From contig NC_065541.1 of NCBI RefSeq assembly GCF_932294415.1, forward strand, positions 57,328,290 through 57,392,289: 64,000 bases of DNA, read 5' to 3'. The position numbers and the translations under genes were made by a program. Positions 57,108-64,000 of this stretch are shown here, in pieces. Origin of the DNA: Quercus robur. Its lineage: Eukaryota > Streptophyta > Magnoliopsida > Fagales > Fagaceae. The stretch's first letter is position 1; every line of letters starts with the position of its first letter. Below the pieces are notes generated by a model that worked only from the letters and a program-made list of their open reading frames with translations, did not search any database and was not told where the DNA came from.

Positions 57108-58519
57108 TGAAATTTTAAAATACTCGCAAGTGAACGAACCATACCGAATTATAGTTTGACAAGAACGAGGTCAAACCCACAGGGACTTGAATGAATGCAG
57201 GAATATTATAAAACCTTAACCAAATTAATCCTAATCTATTTTAATAAAAATTGGTTGTTTTGAAATTAAATATACTAAGCAAATAATTGAACTAAGCAAA
57301 GATATAATATAAAGCAATAAAGAGATGTAAATAATCTGGAGAAAGGAATTAAAGTTTTGGAATCCGCCTTGTAAATCATATCAACATATATTTATGATTA
57401 TTAATTTTTCCAAACTATTGCATGATAATCTAGAAATCAATCTTGCTATCATGGAAAATATTATCATTAAAAATTCTATTTAAATATCTAAAGCATGCTT
57501 TTCTTCCCATCCAATGTATAAAATCAAATCATCAATTGTATCTGTAGCCAAACAAATCACAAGAGATATCCAATTTTAAAATCAAGAAATAATAAACCAA
57601 GCATTCAATTAATTAAGACAAATCCTAAATCATGAGAAAAACATGATTGAACTCATATCTAGAATCCCATCTTATTCAATTGATATGAAACAAGAACAAT
57701 TTAAATCATTAAAGAACTATTATTGTGGGAAAAATCAAATCACATAAATATTACTGATAATCCTTAACAAAGTTTTATCCTCAACTCTAATTATAAATTT
57801 AGCTACTCATGGTAACTGAAATAAAACACAAGAATAAAATACTAAACATTAAACTAGACAAATAAAATAGAAAAAGAAATAGTCACAATGCTATCATGGA
57901 GAAAAGCTACAGAGAAGCCATATGCGGCACTGCCTCTTGCTCCAATTTTCTGTTTTGCATCCTAGCCCTAGTACTAGCCTTAGGCTCCTCTGAATTTTGC
58001 CCTAAAGAGCCTTTAAATAGGTCAAGGAATCCTATTACAAGTTGAATTCCCGTTTGGAGAAAATCTCAGATTTTTAGGCTTCACTTAACCGACGATTTTG
58101 GCCCATTTAACGTCAAAATTCAGACTTTTGGACATCTGATCCGAAAGTTATGCCAAAAATACTAACTAATGCGCAAGCTGGAATCCTAATTCGAATTGGA
58201 CTTGGATTTGGTTCAAATTTCCTTTGATTCCTTGCTCCAATTAGACTTAAATTTAATTGGGTTGGCTTTCTTTAACTTCATCATGGTCCTTGTAAAAGTA
58301 AAGTCCATTAGCTTTCTTCTTTGCACAAATTCACTTATTTAATTCTATTCTCCTACAAAAGTTAAATTCACACAATAATATTCAATTAAGCACAAAATTG
58401 ATTATTCAACATTATTCAAAACCAAATATAAAATGCATGAATTAACTCAAAATAAGTATGATAATACTTTCTAATAATGATATAAATATGTAAAATTAAG
58501 CTATTATCAATGCACATCA
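57108..58519. mobile_element. Unclassified 1.4-kb insertion with 11-bp duplication
   Basis: Starts TGAAATTTTAAAATACTCGC and ends ATCAATGCACATCA (TG..CA). ATTTCTGTTGT (57097-57107) and ATTTCTATTGT (58520-58530) flank it. Skipping the element and one duplicate lets the LINE frame continue (KYFCCRSFGQNKRN). It has no long inverted repeat and no coding block. Its first 80 bases contain CGAGGTCAAACCCACAGGGA. I cannot assign a superfamily. Confidence 0.7.
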
Positions 58520-58689
58520 ATTTCTATTGTCGGTCCTTTGGACAAAATAAGAGGAACTTTATTGCAAGTCTAGAGAATGAAACTGGGGAATGGATTGAGG
58601 AAGAAAATCAAGTTGGTGATATGCTCATCAGCTATTATTCAGGGTCTTTTCATCTTCAAATCCTGTATTTCTTGATCCTATGATAGATG

Positions 58690-60637
58690 GGGTTGAACTA
58701 AGGTGCACTTTCAATACTCCATTAAAGCACTCCAATAGGTTGGTTGTTATTGCTCCGTATCGACGCCCTCCGTTGTGTGCAAGTGTCCACTTTTCTTTGT
58801 TTTCAACTTAGAGGTACTTGTGTGCAGCCGATTTGACATTGCGAATTAATTCCAGTGTGGCTTCAAACTTTTTGACTTGATTCGCACTTGCTACCCTCCA
58901 TACCAAGTTCTTCAACTCCAGAATTTTCCATTTTGTGTTAACATTGCTGGCTACATGGCGGAGGCAGTACCGGTGAAGGGCCTGGGTAGGCTGCAACCAA
59001 GTCATACTTGTGTCATCAAAGCAGGCTTTTATCCCCGAATGTAGGTCAGAGATGATGCAAAGATTGGTCCGGTCCGTAACAAATCATTTCAGGCATGCTA
59101 AGAACCATCCCCATGTCTCCTTGCTCTCACTCTCAACAACGGCAAATGTGAGCGGATAAACCTTGTTGTTAGCATATGTTGCCATTGCTATCAACAACTT
59201 CCCCTTGTACTTGCCATAGAGGTGTGTTGCATCGACGCTTATCACCGGCCTGCAATGCTTGAACCCTTCAATACACGGACCAAAAGCCCAAAAGGCACAG
59301 TTAAATGTGCAAGTTCCTGACACACCACGATGGTCGCACTTCAATTGTGTCACTGTGGTTGGATCTGCATCTTTTAACACCGCTAGAAACCGAGGCAATT
59401 CTCCGTATGACTCATCGAAATCCCCGTAGATGGCTGCAACCGCCTTCTGTTTTGCATCCAAAACCTTATAGTGAGACACCCAATGGTCGTGCTTCGCATG
59501 CAGAAGACTACACAGGGTTGCTATTGTTCTCGAAGTGTCTTCCCGTTCGTATGACTCAAGTGTGATGGCAATGAACTTCGAATCCATCATCCTTCCATCA
59601 TGATCCACCTGGAGTGACGAGTAAGTGTGGGGACCCTTACATGTTGTGATCATCCACTGCTTGTGCCTTTTGCTGCAGATAACTCGAATTGACCATAGAC
59701 ATGCATCGTGTACACACGTTACAACCAGTCTCTCTGGGTCTAACTTCATGTACTTAAATTTCTTATTGAGCCCCACAAAGAACATGGTTAACGCGTGCTG
59801 AACTGCAGCTTTATTCTTGAATAGCATCCCCTTGCTCGGTTCGCCCCCCGGTCACCAACTCATCAGACTTGTTTCCAGGGAAGGTGATGGGTCATGAATG
59901 TCATCCCATGTGTTTGACGTGAACCATTCGGGGTTAGGGTTCGAATTAGGGCAAGCATCCACATTGTTTTCAATTTGTACTTCATCTAAAAATTTCGGAT
60001 TGTCTACCGATCCATCATTATCAATGAACTCCTCGTACACATCTCGAGTGTCATCCATTTCGATTGCCTTGTCCAAGTAGGTTTGGATATCTTCATTTCC
60101 GTGACTATACCCTCGACCCTCATGGGTATGGATAGACCCTAACACTTCGGCGTCTTCAATATTGTCCATAGTAACCGCATTGTAGGGCAAAGATGTCTCA
60201 GCTGTAACTGAAGGGTACACAACAGTTATATGAACTGATTCTTGTTCTCCATCTCTATTGGCATACTGCGAACACCCGTCGACATTAAACCCAACGGTGT
60301 CAACAGTTACATACAAGTTAGAACCTATGAATTGTAATGCCCGCTTTATCACTCCCGACATTATGTCCACATCATCGTTGCATTGTAACAGAATTGAATT
60401 GTAGAAAACTTGGGTACTCATCAGTTGCTGCGAAGCTCGAAATACAATGGAGATGTCATGGGAATCCTTGTCTAACCCAAGAGTTGACATTATCTTCCGT
60501 TTTAGTTTTCTCATGTGTATCCCATGTTACACTGCAACAAGCATCTGCTTTTGGTTCGAACCTCGGTATGATAGCCCGTGCAAATCATTAATATATGCCT
60601 CCCCATCGTAGTAAACGTAGAAGTAATGTGGACTCAT
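58690..60637 (-). pseudogene. Mutator (MuDR-type) transposase, one frame with four stops
   Basis: The ATG at 60637 opens MSPHYFYVYYDGEAYINDLH. Then come MRKLKRKIMSTLGLDKDSHD, an acidic linker, KGMLFKNKAAVQHALTMFFV (MuDR N-terminal domain), CKGPHTYSS, FKHCRPVISVDATHLYGKYK (DDE region: first Asp in VDATHL), YPLTFAVVESESKETWGWFL (third acidic position) and HRYCLRHVASNV. The second Asp block reads LCIISDLHSGIKA. All sit in one frame, broken only by stops at about 60527, 59849-59851, 59081-59083 and 58805-58807. The one after CLK stands where the family has CGA or CGG Arg, consistent with cytosine deamination. The protein stops after CFNGVLK because LINE DNA follows, so its SWIM zinc finger is missing. 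Confidence 0.85.
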
Positions 60638-60639
60638 AA

Positions 60640-63000
60640 CAGACCTGAACCACAAATAGTAATAATTGTATCATGCTGTGTAATATTGTGAAATCATAGG
60701 CTAACTATACATGCCCTATGTTTGGGTGTTCACGCAGCTAAACAAACCTAAGCAAATTGTGCTAAAGATGATAAAAAATACTATTGAATAATTGTATCAT
60801 CTAGTCCATCAAACTTCATTTCGAAAACAAAAATGTTCACACAATGTGTTTGGGTTTCATGTAGGATATTGTTAAACAAATGAGAATTTAGCAGCATTGT
60901 AAATAAGGTCGATAATTCCTAGCATGCAACATGTACCACATTATTATGTTCAGATACCCCCCATTGAAGACCCACAACGTTCAAAGAATTTGTGTTATCA
61001 TAAATTGTACCACATTATTATGTTCAGATACCCCTATTGAAGACTCATTATAGAATTCTTGGGTATGAGGACATAGCTGTTGGCCAATCATGGTATTTTA
61101 TTAATAAGTTTTCTTTAGTTTATGGGTGTTTATCCGTGTAGGTTTTGGTTCAATTCATTGAGGGTTTAGTGTTCAGGCAGATTGTGGGCAAATTTATGTT
61201 TATTCTTACTCGTACGCAATCCTACATCAAGTCTTTTTCTCTTCCCTATTAAAACCTTGGTTTTTCTTTCATCTGCCTAAAGCAAGGAAGTTATTTATGC
61301 TCTGACTCAAGAACAAGATCTGTACACAAAATGGTTCACCTGCATGCATCTCATCCTCACTCAACATGCTCTTGTCCCCTAAAATCATTCAAATGACGTT
61401 CCCCTCATGAATCTAAAACCACAGACAAGACCATTTCGAATTGACCCAGCAATGCCTTTTTCTTTGTACCAAGACTGGAAGAGTTTCTTAGCTAATGTCA
61501 AAGAAATGCCTTTTCTATTTTTCACTTACCAATCAACAAAAAGAAATGCCTTCTCTTTGTACCAAGTATGCTGGTCCAGCGACATATGCATGGTCTGAAA
61601 TTTAACAAGTTGCTGTCTCTAACATGCTATGTCCAAGCTGAAACATAACACTTGTGTTGTGTTTGTGTCCAAATTTCATAGATCTAATTTGATGCGCAGG
61701 GAATATTTTAATAACAATAATTTCATGTGCAAGGCACCTTTTTTCCATCACTTTCTTGCAAATCAAACAAAGCTTAAAGCAAGGAAGGAAATTTATAAAC
61801 AAAACTAAGCAAATTCAATTTCCAAGCCATGTTGGACTTATGTATATCTAGAGAGAGGAGATTCATATGTTGGACTTATGTTGGACTTTTAGTTGCTTAA
61901 AAGTAACAACTTCCTTTTATAGCCAAGAAAAATCCTAATTGTCTAATAATGAGGACATTGATTTTCTCTTTTTTTTGGTTTTGAATTGAAATTATCGAAA
62001 AATGAACCTCAAAAACTAAAATAAATTAAAAAGTCTAGATATTGAGCAAGGTTTTACCCCCATATACTCCACATCATCAACAGCTCAATGATCTTTTCGT
62101 TTCCTCACAGCTGCCTTCGCCGGTCTTGTCTTACTTGAAATTCAAAGGGATCACACATTACTTGAATGTACACATTCCCTAACAGCCAAAGTAGAGTTTA
62201 AAGAGAGGGATCGCACATTCCCTAAGGCCACAATGATGTGGAAAGGAGCTATATAGCTTCTCTTTTACCCCTCCACTAAATAGGGGTCAACACTTAATAG
62301 GCTACGTCATTGTGCAAATTCTGTGAGGATTTTGTGGAATGAAAAAAGAAAAACTAATGAGAAAATTCTATCGCAATGATCGATCACCCTTGACACCACT
62401 AATAAGTTGGGTGATGAATTGGGTTGCCATCCAATGTCACATGACTACTACAAATTCTACAACCACAAATAATGACGGTGAATACATGATTAACTGCATT
62501 GCAACAATGGTAACAGTTATTCAATACTATAGAGGATATACTTAAAACTTTTGGATTATGCGTTTGATGATGAAGCCTTTGAAATATCTACCAAGTGAAG
62601 TGAGCAATAGTTGACGAACCCTCTGCTTGATTTAATTATGAGAAAATGTTTGATCTGAGTATGATCATCACTTAAAGCACACAACATCATATGCAAGTCC
62701 TGTGACATTCTATTAAGGTAAATGATAAACGATTTACATTGCATGGAGGTGTACTGGCCAAATAAGAAAATCTAATGCAAATTGAGCACGTGATTGTTAA
62801 TTTGAACATTCTAATTAACAGATAGCAATTAAGAAAGATGCTTTCCTAGCTGTGCAAATAATTACTTTATCATTTTGAAGATAGAAGACTAGGACATATA
62901 ATAGTGGAGGTAGACATAGGAATAATTCCTTTTCAAGTTTTATATATCTTTTATAATTATGCGCAGTCTGTGGATTTCATAAATGTTTCCATAAATCATG
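60640..63000. other. Upstream flank of the Mutator gene
   Basis: No gene recognised. A 40-base direct repeat (TGTACCACATTATTATGTTC...) occurs at 60932-60971 and 61006-61044. The expected long terminal inverted repeats of a Mutator element were not found. Confidence 0.4.
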
Positions 63001-63420
63001 GTATTTACCATCACCAGTCCCACAACCAGGGGGATGTATGTCAGTGCGGAGTGATCTTCGCAACCCATGTATCGGCACAATATTCTCACTCTGTATCTGT
63101 TCGATCTATGCAATCGGTTCGTCGGGGTTAGGAAGTGAAGGGTCTTGGGTGGGCTCAGCCTGAACTACAGGTGGGGTTGGTCGGCCAGGTGTGGGTACAA
63201 ATACACAACCACCATCGTGGGTAGAGTCGTGAACAATGGGGGAGATAGCCGAGTGGGTGGTGGGGATCGAGGGCCGGCTTGAGCACAGGATGTGTGTTCT
63301 GCACTATCATCATGGCCAGCGAGGTGGGATGGCTGGGCAGTAGCGTCAGATGTGCATTGCAATGACTCGGTGCCATCCATGTACATGCCCCAGTCGCCCT
63401 CCAATGCCTCATCATCTGTA
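63000..63420 (-). pseudogene. Possible C-terminal relic of a plant-mobile-domain (MAIN-like) protein
   Basis: After a TACAG acceptor-like site the minus strand reads DDEALEGDWGMYMDGTESLQ. In the neighbouring frame it reads FVPTPGRPTPPVVQAEPTQD, then IVPIHGLRRSLRTDIHPPGC and GTG. A Pro-rich tail ending with 'LRRS.R...PP.CGTG' resembles the end of MAIN-like/PMD proteins, which often accompany Mutator elements. The evidence is only this tail, so the assignment is tentative. Confidence 0.3.
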
Positions 63421-64000
63421 CAAAAACACTTGTATTTATTAAGATGACAACAAGGGATTGAGTCAGAAAATGTCTTACTATTTGCAGCCTAGATATGATT
63501 CAATGGCATTTGACCCTTTACAAGGGATTTAATTTGGGGAATGAAACCTCTCATTTACACACTCACACACACAAAATGTCGTCCCAGTTGCAGCCTCATG
63601 GTTGCTTTCTTTTCCGATGTTCTTACTTTTTATTTTGATTGAATATTTTTCCATTTGCAATGGAAGTGTCATATTTTGCCCCAAGAAAAAAATGTCTACT
63701 ATTTGCTGTCTTTTTTTTTATTATTCAATAATTATTTCAACTTTAACAATAAAATTTAAGAAAATTCTTGAAGGTGAGTGATAAAATTTGATGTTTTAGG
63801 ATGGAGAAAATTTTCTAACCGAGAGTGGAGAAAGATTACTTGCACTATTAGTTAATGCATTACTCATAAAAATCTCTCTCTCACTTTTTTTGTTTTTTGA
63901 TTGGAACAGTCTGCATTCATTCTACTAAAAATGGAAGACAACAAAGTCCAAAAACAAAGCTAGAATAGAATTGAAAACACAGAGCAACTACAAAGCTGAT
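63421..64000. other. Spacer to the window end
   Basis: Nothing recognised beyond T-tracts and a (CA)n stretch near 63559-63575. Confidence 0.5.

Larger units (their letters stand above)
54600..58700 (+). mobile_element. L1-like LINE (LINE-3), decayed, with a 1.4-kb insertion
   Basis: Order on the plus strand: ORF1 with zinc knuckle (54606-55740), spacer, endonuclease (56034-56800), start of the RT region (to 57107, and again 58531-58690 with KRNFIASLENETGEWIEEEN). The element stops at about 58700, where the minus-strand Mutator transposase begins. An unclassified insertion occupies 57108-58519. It is 5'-incomplete, because the text begins in mid-domain at 54606 (NADDVTRVLQSEPWCFDK). Confidence 0.8.

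Noticed and set aside
59305..59565. Plus-strand 86-codon frame
   Set aside because: Shadow frame opposite the Mutator transposase.
1..64000. tRNA, rRNA and organelle-derived insertions
   Set aside because: No cloverleaf with conserved arm motifs and no plastid or mitochondrial gene text was noticed; a tRNAscan run would be needed to exclude single tRNAs.

Overview
This is nuclear DNA from a flowering plant, most likely a woody dicot. The genes have introns with GT..AG borders, the spacers are AT-rich with many poly(A) and (GA)n tracts, and the transposons are typical plant families (hAT, CACTA, Mutator, PIF/Harbinger-like, L1-like LINEs, Ty3/Gypsy and solo LTRs). A Fagales-type tree is my guess from general resemblance only. 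No bacterial, organellar or CRISPR content was seen.

The genes. (1) One complete gene lies at 32080-39723 (minus): an OTU-type deubiquitinase whose ten coding exons join without a phase error into 376 residues. (2) A four-exon gene at 49165-51283 (minus) reads as an intact 344-residue receptor-like-kinase-type pseudokinase that lacks the catalytic Lys, HRD and DFG residues. A broken paralogue lies at 45037-46844, and an unrelated PBL-type kinase relic lies between them at 47577-47913. (3) A nearly intact IRE1/RNase L KEN-like protein lies at 3406-4390 (minus). (4) A kelch-like pseudogene at 22821-30096 (plus) is split by transposons. (5) A C-terminal exon relic of a NETWORKED/KIP1-type protein lies at 16715-16956.

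The rest is layered mobile DNA. An hAT element with a broken transposase occupies 7432-11425 (perfect 8-bp duplication). LINE-1 at 16961-22240 carries a solo LTR (20078-22024) inside its zinc-knuckle codons. An hAT-like element at 24313-29990 sits in the kelch gene and is itself interrupted by a CACTA element (25106-29516). That CACTA element carries pieces of two host genes, a Di19 zinc-finger exon and a kinesin-5 motor exon, on its plus strand. Further on are a PIF/Harbinger-like element (30376-31517), a Gypsy reverse-transcriptase fragment flanked by 11-bp repeats (41159-41972), a second LINE with a MITE (43150-44433), a solo LTR (51824-52641), a third LINE (54600-58700) with an unclassified 1.4-kb insertion (57108-58519), and a Mutator transposase with four in-frame stops (58690-60637).

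The most interesting item is the nested hAT/CACTA structure and its possible Di19-kinesin chimeric transcript. Next come the intact pseudokinase with its decayed neighbour, and the KEN-like protein without a recognisable kinase domain. Exon models come from reading splice sites and frames by eye, with no transcript evidence.
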